From Elusimicrobiota bacterium (GTDB taxonomy: Bacteria; Elusimicrobiota; Elusimicrobia; UBA1565): a DNA stretch of 35,082 bases. Where the stretch lies: contig DMEZ01000027.1 of NCBI GenBank assembly GCA_003450735.1, positions 28,541 to 63,622 of the forward strand, in the 5' to 3' direction. The notes beneath the pieces were generated by a model. The model searched no databases. It was given only the letters and a program-made list of their open reading frames with translations, and was not told where the DNA came from. The position numbers were made by a program, and so were the translations under genes. Of this stretch, positions 1-8,528 are shown one piece after another. Every line of letters begins with the position of its first letter. The stretch's first letter is position 1.

Positions 1-1
1 G

Positions 2-493
2 GACGAGCCCACCCTGGGCCTCGACCCGGCCAGCCGCCGGGCGGTCTGGCAGCATATCCGCGAGCTCAAGGCCCGGGCCGGGGCGACCATCCTGCTGACC
101 ACCCACTACATGGAGGAGGCCGACGACCTCGCCGACCGGGTGGCCATCATCGACCAGGGCCGCATCCGGGAGCTGGGCACGCCGGAGGAGCTCAAGCGCA
201 AGGTGGGCGGGGACATCGTGGTCCTCAAGGGCCCCATGGGCCCCGAGGCCTTCGAGGGGCTCCCCTTCGTCAAGGAGATATCCCGTGAGGAAGGGCGCCT
301 GCACCTCACGGTGGCCGACGCCCCGCGCAACCTCAAGGCCCTGCTCGACCGCTGCCCGGAGCTCGAGGAGGCGGAGGTCCGGCGGGTGACCTTGGACGAC
401 GTGTTCCTGAAGTTCACCGGCCGGCAGATCGCCGAAGAGGGGGGGGAGGGCTCGGTGTTCGACCGCATCGCCGCCTTGGGGAAGACGCGGTGA
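2..493 (+). CDS. ABC transporter ATP-binding protein (5' end missing)
   Basis: This is the C-terminal part of the nucleotide-binding subunit of an ABC exporter; the window starts inside the gene. The visible frame opens with the end of Walker B and the D-loop (DEPTLGLDP), and the H-loop His follows in LLTTHYMEEADDLADR, so the ATP-hydrolysis half is intact as far as seen. Walker A and the signature motif lie outside the window. The roughly 75 residues after the H-loop match the tail of DrrA/CcmA-type exporters, where the peptide IIDQGRIRELGTPEELK is typical. The stop overlaps the GTG start of the permease by 4 nt (GTGA), so the two are translationally coupled. The substrate cannot be told; drug, polyketide or polysaccharide export are all possible for this class. 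Confidence 0.93.
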   Translation, partial: DEPTLGLDPASRRAVWQHIRELKARAGATILLTTHYMEEADDLADRVAIIDQGRIRELGTPEELKRKVGGDIVVLKGPMGPEAFEGLPFVKEISREEGRLHLTVADAPRNLKALLDRCPELEEAEVRRVTLDDVFLKFTGRQIAEEGGEGSVFDRIAALGKTR

Positions 494-1245
494 GCGAGCT
501 CAACGCGGTCTGGGCCCTCGTTCTGAGGGAGGTCAAGATCTACGTCCGCGAGAAGGAGCGCATCATCGCCATCCTCGTCTCCCCGCTCCTCTTCCTGTTC
601 GTGATGGGCCGCGGCCTCTCGGGGGTCAGCCCGGCGCCGGGCTTCGACTACCAGCAGTTCATCTTCCCGGGCATCCTGTGCATGGTCATCCTCTTCACCG
701 CCATCACCTACGGTCTCTACATCATCTGGGACAAGCGGCTGGACTTCCTCAAGGAGGTCTTGGCCGCGCCCATCTCGCGGAGCACCCTGTTCTTCGGCAA
801 GGCCCTGGGCGGCATGGCCGGAGCGGTCGTGGAGGCCTTCATCCTCCTGCTCATCGGCGCCTTCTTCATCCTGCCCATCGGGCCTCTGCAGATGCTCGCC
901 GCGCTCGCGCTCTCGACGCTCTTCGCGTTCCTGCTGGCCGGCATCGGGCTGGGCCTCGGCGCGCGCATGAAGAGCATGGAGGGCTTCGGGCTGGTCATGA
1001 GCTTCCTGACCTGGCCGATGTTCTTCTTCAGCGGCGCGCTCTTCGACCTCACCCAGGCCGGGCCGCTGCTGCGCTGGGCGGCCCTGCTCGACCCTTTCAC
1101 CTACTGCGTGGACCTCATGCGCCGCGTCCTGCTGGGCTGGAGCGTGTTCCCCTGGCCCGCGGACCTGGCCGCGGTGCTGGCCTTCTCGGCACTCGCCGCG
1201 GTCTGGGGGGTGCTTTCGTTCGGGAGGCTCCAGCAGACCCGCTGA
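490..1245 (+). CDS. ABC-2 type transporter permease
   Basis: This is the membrane subunit of the exporter whose ATPase lies just upstream. The 251-residue product has the usual ABC-2 layout: a short cytoplasmic N-terminus, about six hydrophobic segments (near 25-45, 60-80, 105-130, 140-160, 170-190 and 225-245) and a central loop with the peptide DKRLDFLKEVLAAPISR, which resembles the DrrB/NodJ coupling region. Start is GTG at 490, overlapping the ATPase stop. Length is normal for the family. With the ATPase it would form a homodimeric or heterodimeric exporter in the inner membrane. The substrate is unknown. Confidence 0.92.
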   Translation: MSELNAVWALVLREVKIYVREKERIIAILVSPLLFLFVMGRGLSGVSPAPGFDYQQFIFPGILCMVILFTAITYGLYIIWDKRLDFLKEVLAAPISRSTLFFGKALGGMAGAVVEAFILLLIGAFFILPIGPLQMLAALALSTLFAFLLAGIGLGLGARMKSMEGFGLVMSFLTWPMFFFSGALFDLTQAGPLLRWAALLDPFTYCVDLMRRVLLGWSVFPWPADLAAVLAFSALAAVWGVLSFGRLQQTR

Positions 1246-1259
1246 ACCGGAGAAACGAC

Positions 1260-2129
1260 ATGAAGCGGACGCTCTTGACGCTGCTCCTCCTTTCGCTGGC
1301 GGCCGCGGGCCTTCAGGCGAGCACGGTCGCGGTCACGGGGGACGTCGCGGACTGGCAGGGGGAGGCGGTCGCGGACCTCATCCTGGCCGAGCCGTCCGTC
1401 GAGGCCGTCCTGCTGGCCGGCGACACCGACAACAGCAAGAAGACCGATCTCGAAAGCTTCCGGAGGCTTTACAGCGGCGCCTGGGGCCGGCTCATCCCGA
1501 AGATCCGTCCCGCCCCCGGCAACCATGAAAGCTATGCCGCCCCGCCCTTCAGCGGCTACAAGGTCTTCTGGGGGACCGCCGCGCACGCACCCGAGATGTA
1601 CTACAGCTTCGACCTCGACGGCTGGCACGTTGTCAGCCTCGACAGCGTCGCGGTCGTCGAAGACGGGGCGGCCGCCCAGCTCGCCTGGCTGAAGAAGGAC
1701 CTGGCGGCCCATCCGGGCAAACCGGTGCTGGCCTTCTGGCACTACCCGTACTTCTCGCGCTTCAAGCATGGGGGCGAGAGGGCGATGAAGCCCTTCTGGG
1801 AGGCGCTCTACGTCCACGGGCCGGCCCTGGTGATGAACGGGCACAACCACGCCTACGAACGCTACGCCCCCATGGACCCGGGCGGGAAGCTCGTTGGGGA
1901 GGCGATGGGCATCCGACAGTTCGTCGTCGGGCCGGGGGGGGCTAAACCGACGAAGCAGGAGTCCAAGAGGGCGAAGGGGCCCGCGCCGGAGAGATCCAAC
2001 GCGAACGCCCAGCACGTCGGCTTCTTCGACCTGAGGCCCGACGGCAGCTACCGCTTCACGGTCAGGAACGAGAGAGGCGTGGTCGTGGACTCCGGTGCGG
2101 GCCGGCTCATCGCGCCTAAGGCCCGATAA
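1260..2129 (+). CDS. secreted metallophosphoesterase
   Basis: This is a calcineurin-like phosphoesterase, probably periplasmic, of the purple-acid-phosphatase-like branch. The 289-aa product begins with a signal peptide (MKRTLLTLLLLSLAAAGLQA). The metal-binding blocks follow in order: GDVADW near residue 26, GDTDN near 56, the GNHE block near 87, FWHYPYF near 160 and NGHNHAYERY near 194. Together these supply the expected Asp, Asn and His ligands for a dinuclear metal centre. Start ATG 1260 is chosen because it gives a clean signal peptide and has GGAG 7 nt upstream; the reading frame stays open far upstream, but that part only shadows the permease gene. The physiological phosphoester is unknown. 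The gene faces the RND operon and ends 18 nt from it. Confidence 0.9.
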   Translation: MKRTLLTLLLLSLAAAGLQASTVAVTGDVADWQGEAVADLILAEPSVEAVLLAGDTDNSKKTDLESFRRLYSGAWGRLIPKIRPAPGNHESYAAPPFSGYKVFWGTAAHAPEMYYSFDLDGWHVVSLDSVAVVEDGAAAQLAWLKKDLAAHPGKPVLAFWHYPYFSRFKHGGERAMKPFWEALYVHGPALVMNGHNHAYERYAPMDPGGKLVGEAMGIRQFVVGPGGAKPTKQESKRAKGPAPERSNANAQHVGFFDLRPDGSYRFTVRNERGVVVDSGAGRLIAPKAR

Positions 2130-2147
2130 GGGCGAAGCTCTGCCGTT

Positions 2148-2930
2148 TTAGGCTTTCGGCGGCAGGGTGAAGCAGAAGGCGGAGCCCTTGCCGAGTTCGC
2201 TCTCCACCCAGATGCGGCCGCCGTGGGCCTCCACGACCTGCTTGCAGATGGCCAAACCCAGCCCCGTGCCCGCGGTCTTGCGGGCCTTGCCCTTGGTCTC
2301 CTCCACCTGGGAGAACTTCTTGAATAAGGTGTGGATCTTGTCGGCCGGGATGCCGACCCCGGTGTCCTTCACCGCCACCTGGTCGTGACCCTCGGGGGAC
2401 TTCGACCAGACGACGCGGATATGGCCGTTCTCCGGGGTGAACTTGAGGGCGTTGAAGACCAGGTTCGAGAGCACGCGCCGCAAAGCCTGCTCGTCGGCCC
2501 AGAGTCGTACCTCGGCAGGCACCTCCGGGTCCTTCACCTCGACCTTGAACTCCGCGCCGGTCGCCCGGGCGATCTCGACGATGTCGTCGGCCATCGCGCG
2601 CAAATCCACCTCCTGGGGCGAGTAGGTCATCTTCCCGGACTCGATCTTGGACATGTCCAGGATGTTGTTGATGAGCCCCATCAGGTAGTTGCCGTTGCGG
2701 ATGACGGCCTTGAGGGCCTTGGCCTGCGACTCCGTGACCGGGCCGCGCAGGCCCCGGGCTACGGTCTCCGTCTGGTTGATCATGGCCGAGAGCGGGTTGC
2801 GCAGGTCGTGCGTGATCTGGGAGAGCGTCCCTTCCCGCATCGCGCCCTCGCCCTGCCGGCGCCCGGCCCAGACGAGGACGGCTCCTCCCGCCAGCGCGGC
2901 CCCGACGATGAACGAGAAGACGAGGATCAT
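2148..2930 (-). CDS. minimal membrane-anchored sensor histidine kinase
   Basis: This is a 260-aa histidine kinase with one N-terminal transmembrane segment (residues 2-24) and no sensory domain, PAS or HAMP. The H-box is ITHDLRNPLSAM, with the phospho-acceptor His at 41. The ATPase domain has the N-box (LSNLVFNALKFTPE), the G1 box (DTGVGIP) and the G2 box (GTGLGLAICK). All catalytic boxes are present, so it should be active. Its ATG overlaps the TGA of the RND pump gene by 4 nt, so it is the last gene of the efflux operon. No response regulator is adjacent; the nearest receiver gene is at 20800. With almost no periplasmic loop, it may sense the membrane, the pump itself or a partner protein; this is inference. 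Confidence 0.92.
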   Translation of the reverse strand: MILVFSFIVGAALAGGAVLVWAGRRQGEGAMREGTLSQITHDLRNPLSAMINQTETVARGLRGPVTESQAKALKAVIRNGNYLMGLINNILDMSKIESGKMTYSPQEVDLRAMADDIVEIARATGAEFKVEVKDPEVPAEVRLWADEQALRRVLSNLVFNALKFTPENGHIRVVWSKSPEGHDQVAVKDTGVGIPADKIHTLFKKFSQVEETKGKARKTAGTGLGLAICKQVVEAHGGRIWVESELGKGSAFCFTLPPKA

Positions 2931-5900
2931 GCGGCCTCCTTCCCCTTGAACCAGCGCCCGATCCGGTCGAAGTAGATGTAGAAGACCGGCGTGACGTAGA
3001 GCGTCAAAAACTGCGAGAAGAAGAGCCCGCCGACCACCGCGACGCCCATGGGCATGCGCGCCTCTCCTCCCGCCCCGATCCCCAAGGCGATGGGCAGGGT
3101 GCCGAGCAGGGCGGCCAGGGTGGTCATCATGATGGGGCGGAAGCGCACCAGGCAGGACTCGTAGATGGCCTGCTCCGCGTCCACCTTCTTCTCCTTCTCG
3201 ATCTCGAGCGCGGTGTCCACCATCATGATGCCGTTCTTCTTTACGAGGCCCACGAGCATGATGATGCCCACGAAGGCGTACATGTCCAGTTCCATGCGGA
3301 AGAGCCACAGGGAGGCCAGGGCCCCGAAGCCCGCCAGGGGCAAAGCCGAGAGGATGGTGACGGGATGCCAGTAGCTCTCGTAGAGGACGCCCAGCACGAT
3401 GTAGATGATGAAGATGGTCACGAAGAGCAAAAAGCCCAGCGTGGCCATGGACTTCTGGAATTCCTTGGCCGAGCCCTGGAAGTCGGTGCTGATGGTGGGC
3501 GGCAGGACCTCCCGCTCCAGCGCGCGGATGTCCTTCATCGCGTCGCCGATGGAAGTACCCTCTTTGAGGTTGAAAGAGATGGTGGCGGCCGGCATCTGCC
3601 CCTGGTGGTTGACCGACACCGGCGAGACCGTCTGCTCGATCTGCGCGACCGTAATCGCGGGCACCAGCTTGCCGCTCGAGGACTTGACGTAGATCTTGGA
3701 GAGGGAGGAGGGGTCCTGCTGGAAGGCCGGGTCCACCTCCACGATGACGTAGTACTGGTCCATGTCGCCGTAGATCTGGGAGACGTAGCGCGAGCCGTAG
3801 GCGGAATAGAAGGCGTCCTGGATGGCCCCCATGGTGAGCCCGAGGGAGGAGGCCTTGTCGCGGTCCACGTTGATGCGGAGCTTGGGCTTCCTGAGCTGGA
3901 GGTCCGAGTTCACGTCGGTGAGCCCGCTCAGGCCCTTGAGCTTCTCCACCATCAGGGGCGAAGCCTGATAGAGGTCCTGGAGGTTGCTGCTCTGGAGCAC
4001 GTACTGCCAGAGGGCGTTGGTCTGCTTGCCGCCGATCTGGATGGGCGGCGGGTTGTTGAGGAAGGTGAAAAGGCCGGAGATGGAGTTCAAGGGGCCCCGC
4101 AAGCCCGCGATGATCTGGTCGATGGACTTCTTGCCCTCGCGTTCCGCCGCGGGCTTGAACCCCGCGAAGAAGAAGCCGGTGTTGACCGTCCCCATGCCGG
4201 CCACCGAGATCATGGCGTCGAGGTCGGGGTGGCTGGTCACGATGTCGTTGACCTTCTGCTGGTGCTCGAACATCTGGGCGAAGGAAGCCTTGTCGTCGGC
4301 CTGGGTGTAGCCCAGGAAATAGCCCTGGTCCTGGCTCGGGATGAAGCCCTTGCGCAGGGCCTTGAAGAGGAAGACGCTGCCGACCAGGACGGCGAGCGTG
4401 AAGTAGAGGGAGGCGCCGCGCCGCTGCAGGGCGAGCCTGAGGGTGCGGGCGTAGGCCCCGTTCATCCTCTCGATGAAGCCCTCGATGGCCGCGTGCCAGC
4501 GCGGCTTCTTCGCTCGCTCCTCCTCCTCGGTCTTCTTCTTGAGCATGAGGCTGCACATCATGGGCGTGAGGGTGATGGCCATGAAGCCCGAGATGAGGAT
4601 GGCGACCGCGATGCTGAAGGCGAACTCGCGGAAGAGCCGCCCGACCAGGCCGCCCATGAAGAGGAGCGGGATGAACACCACCACGAGGGAGAGGGTCATG
4701 GAGAGGATGGTGAAGCCGATCTCCTTGGAGCCCTTGAGCGAGGCCTCCAGGACGCTTTCGCCCTGCTCCATGTGGCGCAGGATGTTCTCGAGCATGACGA
4801 TGGCGTCGTCCACGACGAAGCCCACCGAGAGCACCAGGGCCATCAGGGAGAGGTTGTTGAGCGAGAAGCCGAGCAGGTGCATCGCCGCGAAGGTGGCCAC
4901 GATGGAGAGGGGGATGGTGACGCTCGGGATGAGGGTCGGCTTGATCTCGCGGATGAAGAGGAAGATGACGACGATGACGAGGGCGATGGTGAGGAGGAGG
5001 GTGAACTGCACGTCCTGGATGGACTCCTCGATGAACTTGGAGCGGTCGAACACCTCGTGGATCTCCACCGAGGCGGGGATCATCTCCCGCATCTTCGGGA
5101 AGATCCTCCGGATGCCCTTGACGACCTCCACCGCGTTCGCGCCCGGCTGGCGGGTGACGGCCACGACCACGCACTGCGCCGTGCGGCCGCCCGAGGAGCC
5201 GAACCAGGCGACGGACTTGTTGTACTGCACGTCGTCGACGGCCCGGCCGATGTCCTTGATGCGCACGGGGTAGCCGTTCTGGTAGCGGACGATGAGGTTG
5301 GAGTAGTCCGCGGCCTTCATGAGCTGGCCGGGAGCCTCCAGGGTGTAGGACTGCTCGGCTCCGTCGAGCAGTCCGCCGGGCAGGTTGACGTTGCCGCTCT
5401 TGATGGCGTCGTCGATCTCGTTGAAGCCGATGCCGCGGGAGGCGAGCGCGTCCGGGTTCACCTGGATGCGGACCGCGTATTTCCGCTCGCCGAAGATCCT
5501 CACCTGCCCGACGCCGTTGACCGAGGAGAGCATCTGCGAGACCGTGGTCTCGGCGTACTCGTTGACGTCCGAGATGGGGAGGGTCTGGGAGACCAGCGCG
5601 AAATAGAGCACCGGCATGTCGGCCGGGTTCACCTTCTTGTAGGACGGCGGGGAGGGCAGGTTGGTCGGGAGGAACCCGCTCGCCGCGCTGATGGCGGTGT
5701 TGACGTCCATGGCGGCCGCGTCCGAGGGGCGCTCCAGGGCGAACTGCAGGACGATGGAGGTGGAGCCCTGCTCGTTGACGCTGCTCATGGCCTCCAGGTC
5801 CTGGAGGCTGGAGAACTGCTTCTCGAGCGGGGTGGCCACGGTGGCCGCCATGATCTCGGGGCTGGCGCCGGGCAGGGAGGCGCTGACCACGACGACCGGG

Positions 5901-6025
5901 AAATCCACGGTCGGCAGGTCGCTGATGGGCAGGGCCTTGTAGCTCACGCCCCCGAAGAAGAGGACCGCGCACATGACGAGCACGGTCATGACCGGCCGGC
6001 GGATCCAGACTTCGGAGAGGTTCAT
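2927..6025 (-). CDS. RND multidrug efflux pump, AcrB/MdtB-C-like
   Basis: This is the inner-membrane proton-driven pump of a tripartite efflux system (HAE-1 family), full length at 1032 aa. The N-terminus (MNLSEVWIRRPVMTVLV) and the PPSYKKVNPADMPVL segment resemble MdtB/MdtC more than AcrB. The proton-relay Asp pair is in GFVVDDAIVMLENI in the TM4 region, and the relay Lys is in GLVKKNGIMMVD in the TM10 region, so it should be functional. The two halves repeat the TM1 plus periplasmic loop plus five-TM pattern of the family. It lies 7 nt after the adaptor gene and overlaps the kinase gene downstream. The substrate range cannot be read from sequence. Confidence 0.97.
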   Translation of the reverse strand: MNLSEVWIRRPVMTVLVMCAVLFFGGVSYKALPISDLPTVDFPVVVVSASLPGASPEIMAATVATPLEKQFSSLQDLEAMSSVNEQGSTSIVLQFALERPSDAAAMDVNTAISAASGFLPTNLPSPPSYKKVNPADMPVLYFALVSQTLPISDVNEYAETTVSQMLSSVNGVGQVRIFGERKYAVRIQVNPDALASRGIGFNEIDDAIKSGNVNLPGGLLDGAEQSYTLEAPGQLMKAADYSNLIVRYQNGYPVRIKDIGRAVDDVQYNKSVAWFGSSGGRTAQCVVVAVTRQPGANAVEVVKGIRRIFPKMREMIPASVEIHEVFDRSKFIEESIQDVQFTLLLTIALVIVVIFLFIREIKPTLIPSVTIPLSIVATFAAMHLLGFSLNNLSLMALVLSVGFVVDDAIVMLENILRHMEQGESVLEASLKGSKEIGFTILSMTLSLVVVFIPLLFMGGLVGRLFREFAFSIAVAILISGFMAITLTPMMCSLMLKKKTEEEERAKKPRWHAAIEGFIERMNGAYARTLRLALQRRGASLYFTLAVLVGSVFLFKALRKGFIPSQDQGYFLGYTQADDKASFAQMFEHQQKVNDIVTSHPDLDAMISVAGMGTVNTGFFFAGFKPAAEREGKKSIDQIIAGLRGPLNSISGLFTFLNNPPPIQIGGKQTNALWQYVLQSSNLQDLYQASPLMVEKLKGLSGLTDVNSDLQLRKPKLRINVDRDKASSLGLTMGAIQDAFYSAYGSRYVSQIYGDMDQYYVIVEVDPAFQQDPSSLSKIYVKSSSGKLVPAITVAQIEQTVSPVSVNHQGQMPAATISFNLKEGTSIGDAMKDIRALEREVLPPTISTDFQGSAKEFQKSMATLGFLLFVTIFIIYIVLGVLYESYWHPVTILSALPLAGFGALASLWLFRMELDMYAFVGIIMLVGLVKKNGIMMVDTALEIEKEKKVDAEQAIYESCLVRFRPIMMTTLAALLGTLPIALGIGAGGEARMPMGVAVVGGLFFSQFLTLYVTPVFYIYFDRIGRWFKGKEAA

Positions 6026-6032
6026 CGGCGCC

Positions 6033-7127
6033 CTATCTGCCGGCCGGGGACGCCTTGACGCCGACGAGGGAGCCCTCGCGCAGCCGCACCTGCCCGTCGG
6101 TCACCACCGTCTCGCCGCCTTCGAGGCCCTTGGAGACGACCACTTCGTCGCCCACGGTACGGTCGGCGACCACGGGGGTCATCTTGGCTCGCTGGCCGGG
6201 GCCGACGACGTACACGAAGGAGCCCTGCTGGCTGGACTGCACCGCCGCGACCGGAACTGCGACCGCGTCCTTCTGGGTGGATAGGGTCAGGGTCGCGTCC
6301 ACGAACTGTCCGGGCCAGAGCGCATGGTCCTTGTTGGGGAAGGTGGCCTTGAGCATGATCATCCCGGTGGCCTGGTCCACGGCGTTGTCGATGAAGGTCA
6401 GCTCGCCCTCATGGCGCGTCCCGGTCTCGCCCTGGTGGGTGACCGTCACCTTCAGCCTGCCGGCCGCCTGGCGCTTGCGGACGTCGCCCAGGTGTTTCTC
6501 GGGGATGGAGAGCTTCACGTAGACGGGCGCGATCTGGTTGAGGGTGAGCAGCTGGGTCGAGTTCTTGCTGACGACGGCGCCCTCGTGGACGAGGAAGGCG
6601 CCCGTCTGGCCCGAGAAGGGGGCGTGGATCTGCGCGTAGCCCAGGTCGGTCTTGGCGGTCTCCACCTGCGCCTCGTCGCCGGAGATCTGCGCGGCCATCT
6701 TCTCGAGGTTGGTCTTGTGGGTGTCGTAGTCCTCCTGGGACACGGCGCCGCTCGAAAGGAGCAGGCGGTAGCGCTCCTCCTCGATCTTCAGGAACTTGAG
6801 CTGCTCCTGGTTCTGCAAAAGCGCGGACTGGGCCCTCTGCAAGGCCTGCAGGAAGGGGGCGGGGTCGATCGTCATGAGGAGGGCGCCGGAGGGGACCGTC
6901 TGGCCCTCCTTGATCTTGATGGCTTGGATCTGCCCGTCCACCTGGGGGGTCAAGGTCACCGTCCGGATGGTCTCCACGGAGCCCGTGGCGCTCACGGTCA
7001 CCGGCATGGCCTTCTTGAGGGCCTTGGCGACGGCGACGGGGACGGGCTGTTCCGGCGGGGCGGGCTTCTTCGCGCCGGAGGCGAGCAAAACGGCGGCGCA
7101 GGCGAGGGCGAGCGTGGTCTTCTTCAT
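6033..7127 (-). CDS. RND efflux periplasmic adaptor (membrane fusion protein)
   Basis: This 364-aa adaptor links the RND pump to the TolC-like channel. The order is: signal sequence (residues 1-19), lipoyl half-motif (VDGQIQAIKIKEGQTVPSGA), helical hairpin around 95-160, second lipoyl half (LGYAQIHAPFSGQTGAFLV), beta-barrel and a C-terminal membrane-proximal domain. Many relatives are lipoproteins; here the sequence at the cleavage site is LLASGAKKP, with Ala where a lipobox Cys would be, so it is probably a soluble or signal-anchored protein. Start ATG 7127 lies 1 nt from the TolC stop, in keeping with a single operon. Confidence 0.95.
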   Translation of the reverse strand: MKKTTLALACAAVLLASGAKKPAPPEQPVPVAVAKALKKAMPVTVSATGSVETIRTVTLTPQVDGQIQAIKIKEGQTVPSGALLMTIDPAPFLQALQRAQSALLQNQEQLKFLKIEEERYRLLLSSGAVSQEDYDTHKTNLEKMAAQISGDEAQVETAKTDLGYAQIHAPFSGQTGAFLVHEGAVVSKNSTQLLTLNQIAPVYVKLSIPEKHLGDVRKRQAAGRLKVTVTHQGETGTRHEGELTFIDNAVDQATGMIMLKATFPNKDHALWPGQFVDATLTLSTQKDAVAVPVAAVQSSQQGSFVYVVGPGQRAKMTPVVADRTVGDEVVVSKGLEGGETVVTDGQVRLREGSLVGVKASPAGR

Positions 7128-7128
7128 G

Positions 7129-8418
7129 TTATCGGTTCCCCATGGTCTTCTCGATGTCGGCTTGGGCGACCTTGTAGTCGTAGAGGGCGCTGATGAGATT
7201 GAGCCGCGCGTTGCTGAGCAGCACGAGCGAGTCCGTGACCTCCACCGGGCTGCTGATGCCGGCGGAGTAGCGGGCGTTGACGATGTCGAAATTCTCCTGG
7301 GCCTGGGCCACCTGGAGGGTCGCGGTCTCGATGGCCTTCCCGGCCTGGCCCAGGTTCAGGAAGGCCTGCTGGGCGTCGAGGGAGATCTTGAGCTTGAGGC
7401 TCTCCAGCCGGGTCTTGGCGGCGAGCACGTTGTTCTCGCTCTCGCGGACTTTCGCGGCCTTCCGGAAGCCGGAGAACACGTCCATCGAGAGGTTCGCCCC
7501 GGCGTTCCAGCCCTGGGAGAGCGGGGAGCGCGAGCCCGCGAAATCGTAGCCCGCGCTGGCGTAGAGGGCCGGGTAGAGGTCGGATTTCGCGTAGCGCAGG
7601 TCGCGCTCCAGGGCCTCGGCCTGCGCGGCGAGCGACTGGAGGTCCTGGCGCCGGGCGTAGGCGGCGTTGAGGATGGCGTCGAGGGCGGTCTCGTACTTCG
7701 AGAAGGAGAGGTTGTCCACGATCTCGAAGGCGGGCGCTCCGGGGAGGTTCATGGCGTTGGAGAGCTGGGCTCGCGCGATCTGGAGGCCGTTGTCGGCCTT
7801 GATGAGTTCGAGCTGGGCGCTGCTCAGATCCGTCTGCGCCCGGATGACGTCGTATTTGGGCTTGGTTCCCGCGGTCAGCTGGATCTGGGCGGCGGAGAGG
7901 TGCTGCTGGTACTGCGCGACCATCGCCTCGCGCAGCTCGCGGGTCCTGCGGGCGTTGAGGACCTGATAGTAGGCCCGGCGCACGCCGTTGACGATGTCGA
8001 CGGCCAGCGACTCCCGGTCGGCCTTCGCGGAGGCCAGTCCCGCCTGGCTGGACTTATAGGAAGCGTTCGCCTTGCCGAAATCGAAGAGCAGCTGGTTGGC
8101 CGTGATGCCCGCCGATTTCATGTCGTAGGTGTTGATGTTGCTGTAGGGGTCGGCGGTGTTGCGGCTCACGGCTTCGTTCTTGACGTAGGCGGCCTTCACG
8201 GCGGCCGTGGGGAGGAAGCCGGCGCGGGCCTGCTCCACGCGGGCCCCGGCGGCTTCGGCGGAGTAGGCCTTGCCCTTGAGGTCCGGGTCGTTCTCCAGGG
8301 CGATGGCGATGCAGCGCTCGAGCGGGAGCGTGTCCCCGGGCTGGATGGCCGGCTCCGCGGCCCGACTTGCGGACACAGCAAGGCAGGAAAATGTCAGGCT
8401 CAGCAGTGCATTTCTCAT
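7129..8418 (-). CDS. TolC-family outer membrane efflux channel
   Basis: This is the outer-membrane channel of the tripartite pump, 429 aa from the chosen start. It carries the two repeated OEP domains typical of TolC: an N-terminal segment with LPLERCIAIALENDPDLKG, and long alanine/glutamine-rich helices ending in EVTDSLVLLSNARLNLISALYDYKVAQADIEK-type helix sequence near the C-terminus. A signal peptide (residues 1-19, ending ASRA) follows ATG 8418. I chose 8418 because AGGGA sits 7 nt upstream and the signal peptide starts cleanly; a longer frame reaches 8481 but has no such features. It is the first gene of the operon. A TATCAT box on the minus strand (8453-8458) lies suitably upstream. Confidence 0.93.
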   Translation of the reverse strand: MRNALLSLTFSCLAVSASRAAEPAIQPGDTLPLERCIAIALENDPDLKGKAYSAEAAGARVEQARAGFLPTAAVKAAYVKNEAVSRNTADPYSNINTYDMKSAGITANQLLFDFGKANASYKSSQAGLASAKADRESLAVDIVNGVRRAYYQVLNARRTRELREAMVAQYQQHLSAAQIQLTAGTKPKYDVIRAQTDLSSAQLELIKADNGLQIARAQLSNAMNLPGAPAFEIVDNLSFSKYETALDAILNAAYARRQDLQSLAAQAEALERDLRYAKSDLYPALYASAGYDFAGSRSPLSQGWNAGANLSMDVFSGFRKAAKVRESENNVLAAKTRLESLKLKISLDAQQAFLNLGQAGKAIETATLQVAQAQENFDIVNARYSAGISSPVEVTDSLVLLSNARLNLISALYDYKVAQADIEKTMGNR

Positions 8419-8452
8419 TTGGGAGTCCCTGGGCGGAATCGTGACGACGGTC

Positions 8453-8458
8453 ATGATA
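8453..8458 (-). promoter_or_regulatory. -10 box for the efflux operon
   Basis: TATCAT on the minus strand, about 35 nt before the TolC-like start, would give a leader near 28 nt. No convincing -35 element is visible. Confidence 0.4.
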
Positions 8459-8528
8459 TCGGATTGGCCGGAAGCGGTCAACCAGGCCTACAGAGTGCGA
8501 TGAGAGATATGCTATCACATGCCGGCAG

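Noticed and set aside
2140..2165. Terminator between the phosphoesterase and kinase genes
   Set aside because: A 6-bp stem with a 14-nt loop is too weak and mostly lies inside the end of the kinase gene.
3365..6058. Long plus-strand frame opposite the RND pump gene (897 codons)
   Set aside because: It is the antisense shadow of a GC-rich gene with clear RND motifs; its product is low-complexity with runs of Asp, Glu, His and Val.
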